Positions 6,241 to 15,416 of a DNA stretch of 64,000 nt are shown here, piece after piece. Both the position numbers and the translations under genes were made by a program. Location: NCBI RefSeq assembly GCF_003586285.1, contig NZ_QUBR01000001.1:1054001-1118000 (forward strand), given 5' to 3'. How positions within the stretch are numbered: the first letter of the stretch is position 1; each line of letters opens with the position of its first letter. The stretch comes from Aeromicrobium endophyticum. Lineage in GTDB: Bacteria > Actinomycetota > Actinomycetes > Propionibacteriales > Nocardioidaceae. The notes beneath the pieces are model-generated. The model saw only the letters and a program-made list of their open reading frames with translations. It made no database searches and was not told the origin of the DNA.

Positions 6241-7764
6241 TCAGCGGGCGGAGTCGTCGACGACCACGCGGGCCGTGTTGTTGCCCGGGCGCGGGTCGTC
6301 ACCGCTCGCGCCGGCGAGCCTGACGACGGCCTCGAGCCTGCGCCCCGTCACCGCGACGGCCATCGTGGTGCGACCGTCGACCGGACCGTCGAAGGTGCAC
6401 AGCACGGTCGTCGCCTCCTTGCTCTCCCCCGCCGACGAGCTGCACGAGGGCGTCCTGCCGGTCTGGTCCTTCTGCACCTCGAACGACGCCAGGCTGCCCA
6501 CCTCGAAGCTGAGCCGGACCGACGGGCTGTCGGCAACGACGTCGGCCTGCAGCACGAAACCGCCAGAACCGGTGGAGTAGGCCGTCAACGCCCTGACCGA
6601 GAGGTCGGGCGGAACCTGCGTCGGCGCGGCGGTCGGTGCGATCGGATCGATCGTCCGGGCGGGTGCCGTCGGTGACGGGGTCGGGCGCGGCGCCGGACGG
6701 GTGGTGGTCGGCGACGGCTGCGGGACCGCGGGCACGGCCGGAGCAGCGGCAGGCGGGGACACGACCGGCGACGGCGTGGTCGCCTCGGGGCTGGCGGCCG
6801 CCGACGGCGCCGGTGCAGCCGACGGCGAGGGAACCGGGGGTGCCGCGACCGGGCCGCGAGCCTCGTCAGCCCCGGCCCACCACACGGCAGCGAGGACCGC
6901 GACGATCGCGGCGGCTCCGGCCACACCGGCCTGGGCGATCGTCCGACCCCGACCCGCGTGGACGGCTGTCATCGCAGCCCCTCCCGAGGCGGCCGTCGCC
7001 ACCGTGGGGACACCGACGACCAGCAGCGCCGCCGGCAGGTTCGCGGCCAGCCGCGAGTCGAGCATCGAGAGCTCGTCGTAGGCGCCGGCGCACGCCGAGC
7101 AGCCGGCGAGGTGCAGGTCGACCCGCGCCCGCTGCTTGGCCGGCACGCGCCCCTGGCGGTGCGCCGCCAGCAGGCTGCGCGTCGGACCGCAGTCCTCGTC
7201 GGTCGTCGGCAGCACGTGCCGCGCCAGGTACGCCTCGCGCAGGCTCTCCTTGGCCCGGTAGGTCAGCGCCGCGACACCGTTGGGCGTCATGCCCAGCAGC
7301 TTGGCCGTGACGCTGTGGGGATCCTTCTCCACCAAGGCGTGCCAGAGCACGAGCTGGTGCCGCTCGGGCAGCGAGTGGAAGGCCGACGCCAGCACCTCCG
7401 ACTCGTCCCTCAGCACTCCCTCGTCATCGGGGGACGAGACGGCGTCCATCACGCCCTCGTCGCCGACCCACACGTGCCGGCTGTCCTTGCGGACGTGGTC
7501 GACGTAGCGGTTGCGCACCGCGGTCATGAGGTAGGGACGGAACGCGACCTCGGGCCCGCGACCGTCACGGATGACCTGGAAGACCCGCACGAAGGCGTCC
7601 GAGGCGAGGTCCTCGGCGTCCGAGACCCCGGCCAGCCGGCGCGCGTACCGCACGGCGGCGGCCTGGTGCCTGACGAACAGCTCGCCCTCGGCGGCGGCGT
7701 CACCGCCGCGGACGGCCTCGATCAGCGCCGCGTCGGTGACCTCGTCGAGGTCGGAGACGGTCAT
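6241..7764 (-). CDS. ECF-type sigma factor fused to zinc-finger/TM/extracellular tail
   Basis: 507 aa. Residues ~22-90 form sigma region 2 (AEDLASDAFVRVFQVIRDGR; FRPYLMTAVRNRYVDHVRKD) and ~125-180 region 4 (SLPERHQLVLWHALVEK; TAKLLGMTPNGVAALTYRAK). After these comes an anti-sigma-like zinc finger, H218-x3-C222-x2-C225 (HLAGCSAC), a membrane helix at ~278-298, a Pro/Ala/Ser/Thr-rich spacer (301-385) and an ~120-aa extracellular domain with two Cys (441, 456). The sigma factor and its membrane restraint are therefore one chain, as described for large actinobacterial ECF groups with C-terminal extensions. The gene lies 67 bases after the LPSTG surface-protein gene, separated by a strong hairpin; no clear RBS is visible at the ATG. 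It likely senses an envelope or surface signal, perhaps through proteolysis. Confidence 0.87.
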   Translation of the reverse strand: MTVSDLDEVTDAALIEAVRGGDAAAEGELFVRHQAAAVRYARRLAGVSDAEDLASDAFVRVFQVIRDGRGPEVAFRPYLMTAVRNRYVDHVRKDSRHVWVGDEGVMDAVSSPDDEGVLRDESEVLASAFHSLPERHQLVLWHALVEKDPHSVTAKLLGMTPNGVAALTYRAKESLREAYLARHVLPTTDEDCGPTRSLLAAHRQGRVPAKQRARVDLHLAGCSACAGAYDELSMLDSRLAANLPAALLVVGVPTVATAASGGAAMTAVHAGRGRTIAQAGVAGAAAIVAVLAAVWWAGADEARGPVAAPPVPSPSAAPAPSAAASPEATTPSPVVSPPAAAPAVPAVPQPSPTTTRPAPRPTPSPTAPARTIDPIAPTAAPTQVPPDLSVRALTAYSTGSGGFVLQADVVADSPSVRLSFEVGSLASFEVQKDQTGRTPSCSSSAGESKEATTVLCTFDGPVDGRTTMAVAVTGRRLEAVVRLAGASGDDPRPGNNTARVVVDDSAR

Positions 7765-7775
7765 GCGCGCACCGC

Positions 7776-7812
7776 GGCCCCCGGGCGTGTGGTGCTCACA
7801 CGCCCGGGGGCC
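7776..7812 (-). terminator. Terminator of the LPSTG surface-protein gene
   Basis: Perfect 15-bp GC-rich arms (7776-7790, 7798-7812) with a 7-nt loop, 19 bases after the stop codon. No long T-tract, as usual in this group. It ends only 11 bases before the sigma-factor ATG, so it could also mask that start in read-through mRNA. Confidence 0.75.
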
Positions 7813-7831
7813 GTCGTCGAGGTGCTGACGG

Positions 7832-10800
7832 TCACGCGTGCTCCGTCGGCTTCACCTCACGGCGACGCCTCACCAGCACGGCGCCGCCGGCGATCAGCGC
7901 CAGACCACCGAGCAGCAGACCCAGCGCCGGACCGCCCGTGGAGGGCAGCACGCTGTTGCCGTCGTCAGCCTGGTCTCCGTCGTCCTTGACCTGGCCGCCG
8001 TCCGGCTTGTCGTCCTTGTCGTCCTTGTCGTCCTTGTCGTCCTTGACGTCACCGGGCACCGGGGCACACGCCTTGTCGGTGTAGGTGACGTCGTCGACCA
8101 CCAGCGTGGCCTTGTTGAGGAAGCCGGTGCCGGTCTCGGTGTTCTTGACCTTGCAGTCCTGCTCGGCCTTGGCGATCTTGGTGTCGACGTGGACGCCCAC
8201 CGTCACGGTGTAGACGTGCGTCGCACCGCCGGCGATCTTCTGGTCCGCCACGAGCACGGAGTCCTTCAGACCGTCGTAGGCCGGGTTGACCGTCACGCCG
8301 TTCGCGGTCGTGGCCGCCTTGGCCGACAGCACCTTGACGTCACCACCGAACGTCAGCTGGTCGTTGAGGCTGTACGTGCCCTCTGCGGTGCCGGAGTTGG
8401 CCACCGTCAGCGAGTACGTCACCGTCCCGTCGCGCTTGGCGTCCAGGACGCTCTGGCTCTCGACCTTCTTGTCGACCACGATCTTGACGTTGCGGTCGAT
8501 GACCACACCGGCATCCCACGTCGGGTCCTGCGAGTCGGGCGCGAGGGTGATCTCGGCCGTCTCGCCCGTCGTGGTGTCGGCGTCGGAGTCGACCGCGTCG
8601 TCACTGCCGGCGTTGCGGGTCGTGAACGTCGTGTTGGAGTTCAGCCCGTTCGGGTCGAAGACCACCTTGTACGTGCCCGACGCCAGACCCTTGAACGAGT
8701 ACTTGCCGTTGGCGTTGGTCGTGGTCGACAGCGACACGTCGTTGCCGTCCAGGTCCTTGCCCACCAGCTTGACCGGGAAGTCGGCCACACCCGGCTCGTC
8801 CGCGTCCTGCAGACCGTTCTTGTTCAGGTCCTCCCACACGAAGTCGCCGATGGCCGACTCGATGACCTTGATCTCGCGCGAGGCGGGACCGACCGGCTGC
8901 GTCACGCCGTTGGCGCGTCCCGAGGTGATGTTGTCGTACACGTCGCCTCCGGCGTTCTTGGACGGCGTCATGACGATGTTGACCGTCATGTCGTCACCGG
9001 GCGCGAACGCTCCCGCCCGCTTGAACCGCAGACCCGTGACCGCCGAGGCCGTCGTGGGGCAGTCGGCCGCCGTGCCGGCGCCGGACACCGGGGTGCCGCT
9101 GATCGCCGAGCACCACACCGTGGCACCCGTCGCACCGTTCGTCGGGTCGTTCGGGTCGACCTTCAGACCCGCAGCGGGGCTCGACGTGTACTGGATGTCG
9201 ATGCCGGTTCCGGCCGCGACCGTCGCCGACGTGAACGCCAGGCTTCCGGTGAAGTCGGTGTCACCCACGCCGTCGGCGGGCAGCACGTCGATCACGTCGA
9301 CGTCCGAGACGTTCTGCGGGGCGTCGACGTTCGCGAAGTCGACGGTCCACTTGAGCGTGCGCGGTGCGGCCACCCCGTCAGGGTTGACCTCGACGATGCT
9401 CTGCGGCGTCGACTTGGCGATCTTGATGCCGGTCGGCGTCACGATCTGGATCTGCGCCGATGCGTCACGAGCCGAAGCCGGCGACGGGTCCTGCTCCGAG
9501 CTGACCAGCGCGTTGTTGATGTAGTTGCCGTTGCGGACCGTGCCGAGGATCTCGACCGAGTAGACGATCGGGTCGACCGTCTCGTTGACCGTGTTGTCGC
9601 CCAGGTCCCACTTCACGTAGGTCTCCCCCGCGGCGCACTGCAGCTCCGCGCCCGCAGGCGATCCCTGCTGCACCAGCACCGGGGTGATCGGGTCACCCGA
9701 CGTCTCGCGCTTGGACGAGACGAACTGCTGGTACTTGGGCAGGCAGTCCTCGATGATCACAGGCGCCTTGGTCCCCGCGCTCACGTCGGCCGTGATCGTC
9801 GGGTTCAGGCGGTAGTCGACCTTCGACCCACTGCTGTACTGGGGCACCGCGGAGTCGCTGAAGACGCCCGTGGTCGGGTTCTTGACGTACTTCTTCAGAC
9901 GTGCCGTGACGCCTCCAACGAGAAGTCGGTCGCCCGCCGATCCCGAGTGGTTCGCCGGGTTGTACTTCGACGTGACGTAGCTCGACGAGGGGTCGGCCAG
10001 GATCTCCGGCAGCGTGTGCGTGCCGTTGACGATCTTCTGCGAGGCCCAGTTGGGGACGATGTCTCCGGAGGCGTTGGTCTTCTTGACCGTCATGCCCAGC
10101 GCCAGGTTCACGTAGAAGTAGTCGGTGTTGTACTTGTACTCGCTCGAGAACGAGATGCGCACGCGGTTGACGCCGCTGTAGACGCCGTCGGCCGAGACCG
10201 ACGCACCTGGGACTCCCTCAGGTGTGTTCGACCACGTGCCGGTCTCGCAGCTCGAATCAGCACCGCTGCCCGCTGGTCCGGACGAGTACTGGATCGTCAG
10301 ACCGGGGATGTCCGACACCGGAGCCATGAGTGCGTCATTGGGGTTGAAGTACGAGATCCAGGCAGCCTCGCCGCCGGACGGACGGTTGTTGCGATCGCCG
10401 CTCGACAGGGAGTTGACCTTGGTCAGCGCCAGCTTCGACTCGTCCCACACGTCGCACGCGAAGTAGCTGCGCGCGTTGGCCGTCCCCGAGTTCGGGACTC
10501 CGCCGTTGGCGCCGAAGAACAGGTTGCTCTGCACGACCTGACCGGGCACGACGACGGTGTTGCCGTCGAGCTTCTGGTTGGAGCCCGGAGGGCCCTGCCA
10601 GGCACCGAACCCCGGCGAGAACCGGTTGGGCGGCGTGTTGCCCTGCTGGCCCCAGATGCCCGAGAAGAACTTGTCGAAGCCTTCGCTGATCTTGACCTGC
10701 AAGGTCGCCTTGCGGTTGTTGTTGGCGAGCACCTCACCCGTGTTGGGGTTGCCGGCGATGTCGCTCATCGAGATGTCGGTGTAGGTGTTCTCGGTGGCCA

Positions 10801-12298
10801 GTGTCCAGGTGTTGCCGTCTGCACCGGCGACACCCAGGTCGGTGATCGCGTCGGAAGGGATCTCCAGGTTGACCTGACGACTGATGACGTAACCGGTGTC
10901 GGCCGGCAAGGCAGCCATGCTGCCGGTCAGGGTAGGAACGGTGTACGCGGTCGTGTCGGCGTCGGTGATCGTGATGTCCACCGGCGTGCCGAGACCGCCA
11001 GGTTGCACGCACGACAGGTTGCCGGAGTCGCGTACCGAGTTCTTGACGGTGTCACCGTTGCCTCCGCTGGAGTACGGGATGCCTCCCCAGAGGTTCTGGG
11101 TGCCCGGGCAGCTCTGCAGACGCGGGGCGTACTTCTGCAACGCTGCCGCCTCGGACCCGGCCTTGGTGATCGCGTCGGCCCACGCGGCAGCGCCGAAGTA
11201 AGTGGCAGGGCTGATGTCGTCCGTCATGGTGATCGGGGATGCCAGCGGAGAGGTCCCCTTGCCGCCGCCCGGGGCGGTGATCGTCAGCGGGTACTCCACG
11301 ATCCGGCACGACCGAGCGGCGTCGAACGAGCACGGACCGGCGACACGGCTGTAGAAGGGGCCGGCGTTCTCGTTCGCGGCGGTGCCGCGCTTCGAGACGT
11401 CGAAGTTGGCCTTGGCCGACACGATCTGGCTGACGCTCGGCGACGAGGCAGGAGTCGTGACCTGGTCGGTGGTGGCCGACGCCGTGAAGGGAGTCATGGC
11501 ATGCCCGTTGGGCATCTCGGGACGGACTTTCGAGAGGAACTCGTAGTTCAGCGCAGTGCCCTGCGTCTGGTCCGCGACGACGCACACGACCGTCTGGGTC
11601 GGCAGCGCCTGATACGAGGTCGAGGTCACGGGAACGGTAGGTGCCGGCAGGTTCGCCGGCGTCACCGACGAGCCGTCCAGGCAGAACGGCGGGAGCGAGA
11701 CCAGCTCCTGGCCCTGCGGCAGCGTGAACTTGATCTGCGGGTTGGTCTGGTCCTCGCCCTCGTACCGGACACCCACGCGATACGTGATCGTGTCGTTGGT
11801 GCGGATGACGTCGTTGGTCGCGCTCGAGTCGTGCCCGGCGGCGTCGTCGCCATCGAAGGGGCCCGTGCCCGTGGTCTGCGACAGGTCGACCGACAACGTG
11901 CCGTCGCCGATGGCCTTCGCGACGATCGACCTGGCGCGCTCGACGGCACCCGGCTCGCCCTGCGGCGTGGGCTCGGTCGGCACGTCGGCCTTGGGAGCGT
12001 CCTTGGTCTTGACGTCGGCCTTGGGCGCATCCTTGGCGCCGGACTCTGACGTGTCGGCGGGCTCGTGGGCTGCAGGGGCCTCGGGCGTGCTCTTGACGTC
12101 CAGCTCCGGTGTGTCGGTCGACGGAGTCTCTGTTGGGGCCGGCGTCGACGTGGTCGACGGGTCAGGGGTCTCGTCAGCCGCCACCGACGACGAGGCCACC
12201 AGACCCGACGACGCGAGCATCAACGCGAGCAGCGTCGACACCCCTAGACGTACGGCTGGGCGATGATTGCGCGGGTGCTTGCGGAGTCCAGGTGCCAC
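7832..12298 (-). CDS. LPSTG-anchored SdrD-type giant surface protein
   Basis: 1488 aa. GTG 12298 is preceded by GAGGA and opens a basic stretch and signal peptide (VSTLLALMLASSGLVASSSVA). A Pro/Thr/Glu/Lys-rich stalk follows (roughly to residue 120), then a long beta-rich region of isopeptide/DUF11-like folds. Near the C-terminus is an SdrD-B/Cna-B-type domain (GDFVWEDLNKNGLQDADEPG; NANGKYSFKGLASGTYKV), a last DUF11-like domain, a KDD repeat, the sorting signal LPSTGG, a membrane helix and RRRR. It should be linked to peptidoglycan by a housekeeping sortase, none of which is in the window. A strong hairpin follows the stop. The tethered sigma factor next door is a candidate regulator. Adhesion or aggregation is inferred from the architecture. 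Confidence 0.9.
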   Translation of the reverse strand: MAPGLRKHPRNHRPAVRLGVSTLLALMLASSGLVASSSVAADETPDPSTTSTPAPTETPSTDTPELDVKSTPEAPAAHEPADTSESGAKDAPKADVKTKDAPKADVPTEPTPQGEPGAVERARSIVAKAIGDGTLSVDLSQTTGTGPFDGDDAAGHDSSATNDVIRTNDTITYRVGVRYEGEDQTNPQIKFTLPQGQELVSLPPFCLDGSSVTPANLPAPTVPVTSTSYQALPTQTVVCVVADQTQGTALNYEFLSKVRPEMPNGHAMTPFTASATTDQVTTPASSPSVSQIVSAKANFDVSKRGTAANENAGPFYSRVAGPCSFDAARSCRIVEYPLTITAPGGGKGTSPLASPITMTDDISPATYFGAAAWADAITKAGSEAAALQKYAPRLQSCPGTQNLWGGIPYSSGGNGDTVKNSVRDSGNLSCVQPGGLGTPVDITITDADTTAYTVPTLTGSMAALPADTGYVISRQVNLEIPSDAITDLGVAGADGNTWTLATENTYTDISMSDIAGNPNTGEVLANNNRKATLQVKISEGFDKFFSGIWGQQGNTPPNRFSPGFGAWQGPPGSNQKLDGNTVVVPGQVVQSNLFFGANGGVPNSGTANARSYFACDVWDESKLALTKVNSLSSGDRNNRPSGGEAAWISYFNPNDALMAPVSDIPGLTIQYSSGPAGSGADSSCETGTWSNTPEGVPGASVSADGVYSGVNRVRISFSSEYKYNTDYFYVNLALGMTVKKTNASGDIVPNWASQKIVNGTHTLPEILADPSSSYVTSKYNPANHSGSAGDRLLVGGVTARLKKYVKNPTTGVFSDSAVPQYSSGSKVDYRLNPTITADVSAGTKAPVIIEDCLPKYQQFVSSKRETSGDPITPVLVQQGSPAGAELQCAAGETYVKWDLGDNTVNETVDPIVYSVEILGTVRNGNYINNALVSSEQDPSPASARDASAQIQIVTPTGIKIAKSTPQSIVEVNPDGVAAPRTLKWTVDFANVDAPQNVSDVDVIDVLPADGVGDTDFTGSLAFTSATVAAGTGIDIQYTSSPAAGLKVDPNDPTNGATGATVWCSAISGTPVSGAGTAADCPTTASAVTGLRFKRAGAFAPGDDMTVNIVMTPSKNAGGDVYDNITSGRANGVTQPVGPASREIKVIESAIGDFVWEDLNKNGLQDADEPGVADFPVKLVGKDLDGNDVSLSTTTNANGKYSFKGLASGTYKVVFDPNGLNSNTTFTTRNAGSDDAVDSDADTTTGETAEITLAPDSQDPTWDAGVVIDRNVKIVVDKKVESQSVLDAKRDGTVTYSLTVANSGTAEGTYSLNDQLTFGGDVKVLSAKAATTANGVTVNPAYDGLKDSVLVADQKIAGGATHVYTVTVGVHVDTKIAKAEQDCKVKNTETGTGFLNKATLVVDDVTYTDKACAPVPGDVKDDKDDKDDKDDKPDGGQVKDDGDQADDGNSVLPSTGGPALGLLLGGLALIAGGAVLVRRRREVKPTEHA
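8006..8045 (-). repeat. 9-bp tandem repeats coding KDD units
   Basis: cttgtcgtc repeated four times plus a partial copy inside the LPSTG protein gene, encoding consecutive Lys-Asp-Asp units before the sorting signal. Nine-base units keep frame, so slippage would only change the length of the acidic/basic spacer near the cell wall. Confidence 0.85.
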
Positions 12299-12529
12299 GA
12301 TTCGTCCTCGAATCTGAGCGCGCGACCTCAGCAGCCGCGACGAAGGGAGTTGTTGACTCCTATGAGACGGGCAGTACAGGCATCCATGACCGGACAAACG
12401 GGTGAAACAGGGATGGCTTCGGGGGTGAGAACCGGGGTGAGTCGACATCCGTCCACCGGGCCGACGTGGCGCGTCATCGAGGCGACGTACCCTGGCAGGC
12501 GATCACTGTGAGCTCGGGACGGGGACAGC

Positions 12530-12979
12530 ATGAGGATGCGCATCGCGATGGCCGGCGTCGTCGCGCTGGCCGGGACGCTCGCGGCGTGCGGCAGCAGCTC
12601 GGACGGCGACGACTACTGCCGACAGCTCAAGACGTCGGTGTCGGCGTTCGCGAACCTCGACTCCGGCAACTTCCCGGACGTCGTCAGGGCGTACCACCGG
12701 CTCGCCGAGGCGGCCCCGGACGAGGTCAAGGCCGACTGGCAGACGCTCGACACCACCATGACGGCCCTCGACAAGGCGCTCCGCGCGGCCGACATCACCC
12801 TCGGCGAGCTGCCCGGCACGCCCACACAGACGATGCCGGCGGGCGTCGACCCCGCGAAGGTGCGAGACGTCACCGCGGCGGCATCGAAGCTGCGCAGCCC
12901 CGCCTTCACGAAGGCGGCCACGGCCGTTCAGGAGCACGGCGAGAAGGTCTGCGGCGTCACCACGAGCGAGACGTCCTAG
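12530..12979 (+). CDS. Small secreted lipoprotein, unknown function
   Basis: 149 aa. MRMRIAMAGVVALAGTLAAC is a lipoprotein signal peptide with lipobox LAAC, so the mature protein begins at Cys20 and is anchored to the outer face of the membrane. After a Gly/Ser linker it is largely helical, with two further Cys (YCRQ and KVCGV) that could form a disulfide. A purine-rich RBS (GGGACGGGGACAGC) precedes the ATG; TACCCT at 12488-12493 may be the -10 box. It is divergent from the LPSTG protein and convergent with the LuxR gene, 13 bases apart. No family recognised. Confidence 0.82.
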   Translation: MRMRIAMAGVVALAGTLAACGSSSDGDDYCRQLKTSVSAFANLDSGNFPDVVRAYHRLAEAAPDEVKADWQTLDTTMTALDKALRAADITLGELPGTPTQTMPAGVDPAKVRDVTAAASKLRSPAFTKAATAVQEHGEKVCGVTTSETS

Positions 12980-12992
12980 CCGCCGCCACAAG

Positions 12993-15416
12993 TCAGTCGT
13001 GCAGCAGGCCCAGCAGGTGGCCGGCGGCGACCGCTTCGGAGCGGTTGGAGGCGCCGAGCTTGCGGTACAGGCCACGTGTCTGCGTCTTCACCGTGTTGCG
13101 CGAGACGAACAGGCGCGCCGCGATCTCGTCGACGGAGCTTCCCAGCGCCAGCGCGACCAGCACCTCGCGCTCGCGAGGAGTGAGCCGCACGAGCCCGATC
13201 GACTCGGGGTACGGATGGCGGATCTCGATCGCGCGCAGGTCGCTCAGCACGTCCGCGAGCGTCGGCACCGAGTGCTCGTACGTGCGGAGGAGCTCCACCG
13301 GCACCGTCGCGAACGGCGACAGCATGCCGAGGGGCACGGCGGCGTCCACCGCACGCCTCAGCAGCCCGCGGCTGACGTCCGTCTCGCCGATGCGGTCGTA
13401 CGACACCGCGGCCAGCAGCTGGGCCTCGACGCGCAGGCGGTGGAACGGGTGCGATCCGCCGGTCAAGGACGCCAGGATGTCGATCGTCCGGTCGTGCTGC
13501 CCGGTCAGGTAGGCCAGCCGGGCGCGGGTGACGGCACCGAACAGGTTGCGCTGCGGCACGTCCTCGAGCAGCCGGTTGGCCTCCGTCCCGCGACCGAGCG
13601 ACAGCAGCAGGTCGGCCTCGAACACGTTGAGCAGGCCGGCCGTGTCGGGCAGGCGGGCCGAGTCGACCAGGCGGGACGCGCGCAAGCGGTGCAGTGCTTG
13701 CAGCCGCCCGCCCCAGCCGAGGGCGCTTCGGCTCTCGGCGTAGGTCGCCCAGACGCGGACGACCTCGGGCACGTCCGCGAAGTCGCTCGCCGCGGTCTGG
13801 CGCACGGGCTGCGCGCGGGTCTCGAACGACATGAGGGTGTCGGCGAGGTCCATCGTGGTGGTCGGGAAGTTGAAGCGGGCCACGCTGGTCCGCAGCTCGT
13901 GGGAGTCATCCCGCGACCGCCGGGCGGCCTGGATGTCGCCGAGCACCGTGCTGATGAGGGCCTGGAAGCTGGCCGCCTCGTGACGGACGACCACGGCGCG
14001 CGCACCGTCGGACGACCGCACCACGTGCCGCAGCCGCGCCTCCGCCGCCACGATGTCACCGGCGGCGAAGGCCGTGATGCCCAGCTCGAGGATGAGCTGG
14101 GCGGCCGCGATGTGCTCGGGGCCCGACGCGTCGAGGGCCTGCTCGGCCAGCTCGACGGCAGCCGCGCTGGACGCCAGGGTCTGGGCTGCCAGACCGGCTC
14201 GGCGTCCGCCGATGACGCCGATCGTCTCGAGGTGCAGCCGCGCCTGGGTGTCGGACGGAGGGTTGCGCCAGCCGCCGCTGCGCTCGTCGCGGTCGCGCGG
14301 CGGTCGCAGGGCGATCGTGTCGTCGAGCACGCGCGCGATGGCCGAGCCCGAGCGCATGTGGTCGGGCAGCTCTCGTAGGGCGACCCGCAGCGACGACTCG
14401 TGGGCCTTGAGCAACATCCACCCGCTCTCGTCGAGGATGGCCTCCACCGTCCGCCAGCGCTCGCCGGCCACGGCCTGCGCGAGGGCGAGGTGCGGCAGGC
14501 CCAGGGTGCGGAAGGCCGCGACGACGGCGTCGTGCAGCTCGTCGACGTCGCCGATGTCGATGTGGTCGAGATCGTGCTTGAGGGTCTCGCGGGCCAGCGC
14601 CGGCATCCAGTAGATCGGCTCGTGGCCGTCGACCCACTGGTCGACGACGCCGATGCTCTCGAGGCTCTCGAGCATCCGACGCGGCGAGCCGTCCGGGTCG
14701 GCGGCACCGAGGGAGTCGGCGCTCAGGTGCTCGATGAAGGCCGCGCGTCGCAGGTCGATGCGCGCCCTGGGGTCGACGATCTCCGACATCAGGTGCCCCG
14801 CGAGGAAGCGCCGCACCCGGCCCTCCGACCACCACGTCGGCGTGCCCCCGGCGTTGCTGGTGACGAGCCCGATGCGGGCCAGCGCCGGCATGCCGCCGAT
14901 GGACGTGTGGATCGCGGCAGCGGCTCCGTGCGTCAGCTCCAGGCCGGCTCGAGCCGCGATGGCCGTGACGTCGTCGACGGTGAGTCGCAGGTCGGACATG
15001 CTGATGCGGCCGACATCGAGCTCGAGCTCGGCGGCTGTGAACCACGGCAGGTGCGTGCGCGAGCAGACGACCATGGTCAGCTCGGGGTGGTAGCGCAGGG
15101 CCCTGACGATCTCGGGGCCTGGCCAGTCGGTCCAGCCCTCGATGTGGTCGAGCACGATGACGGTGCGACCGGCAGGTGCGCGGTCGAGCTCCTCGAGCAC
15201 CGTCATCAGGTCGTCGACCGTGCTGCGCTGGCCGTCGAACCACTGCACAGGGATGCCGGAGTCCGCGATCTGGTGGGCCCACTGCAGGACGGCGACCGTC
15301 TTGCCCGACCCGCTCGGCGACCGCACCACGGTGAGCGGACGGTAGAGCCGGAGCAGGTCGACGATGCGCTGCCGCACGACGAAGTCGCCCATCCGAGCCA
15401 GTGCCGACTCGCTCAC
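12993..15416 (-). CDS. MalT-like LuxR-family ATPase regulator
   Basis: 807 aa. The N-terminal NTPase has Walker A SPSGSGKT (about residues 33-40) and a Walker B-like TVIVLDHIEG. A long helical repeat middle follows, then a C-terminal LuxR helix-turn-helix (LTPREREVLVALALGSSVDE, then AARLFVSRNTVKTQTRGLYRKLG). This is the MalT/LAL type: an ATP-dependent activator that oligomerises on an inducer. The start overlaps the stop of the 171-aa gene by ATGA-type coupling (15413-15416), so the two are co-translated. Several surface genes lie on both sides; direct control of them is speculation. Confidence 0.92.
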   Translation of the reverse strand: MSESALARMGDFVVRQRIVDLLRLYRPLTVVRSPSGSGKTVAVLQWAHQIADSGIPVQWFDGQRSTVDDLMTVLEELDRAPAGRTVIVLDHIEGWTDWPGPEIVRALRYHPELTMVVCSRTHLPWFTAAELELDVGRISMSDLRLTVDDVTAIAARAGLELTHGAAAAIHTSIGGMPALARIGLVTSNAGGTPTWWSEGRVRRFLAGHLMSEIVDPRARIDLRRAAFIEHLSADSLGAADPDGSPRRMLESLESIGVVDQWVDGHEPIYWMPALARETLKHDLDHIDIGDVDELHDAVVAAFRTLGLPHLALAQAVAGERWRTVEAILDESGWMLLKAHESSLRVALRELPDHMRSGSAIARVLDDTIALRPPRDRDERSGGWRNPPSDTQARLHLETIGVIGGRRAGLAAQTLASSAAAVELAEQALDASGPEHIAAAQLILELGITAFAAGDIVAAEARLRHVVRSSDGARAVVVRHEAASFQALISTVLGDIQAARRSRDDSHELRTSVARFNFPTTTMDLADTLMSFETRAQPVRQTAASDFADVPEVVRVWATYAESRSALGWGGRLQALHRLRASRLVDSARLPDTAGLLNVFEADLLLSLGRGTEANRLLEDVPQRNLFGAVTRARLAYLTGQHDRTIDILASLTGGSHPFHRLRVEAQLLAAVSYDRIGETDVSRGLLRRAVDAAVPLGMLSPFATVPVELLRTYEHSVPTLADVLSDLRAIEIRHPYPESIGLVRLTPREREVLVALALGSSVDEIAARLFVSRNTVKTQTRGLYRKLGASNRSEAVAAGHLLGLLHD

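Noticed and set aside
7838-12049. A 1403-residue plus-strand frame opposite the LPSTG protein gene
   Set aside because: Shadow frame; Arg/Val/Asp-rich with no fold signature, while the minus strand has signal peptide, SdrD domain and sorting signal.
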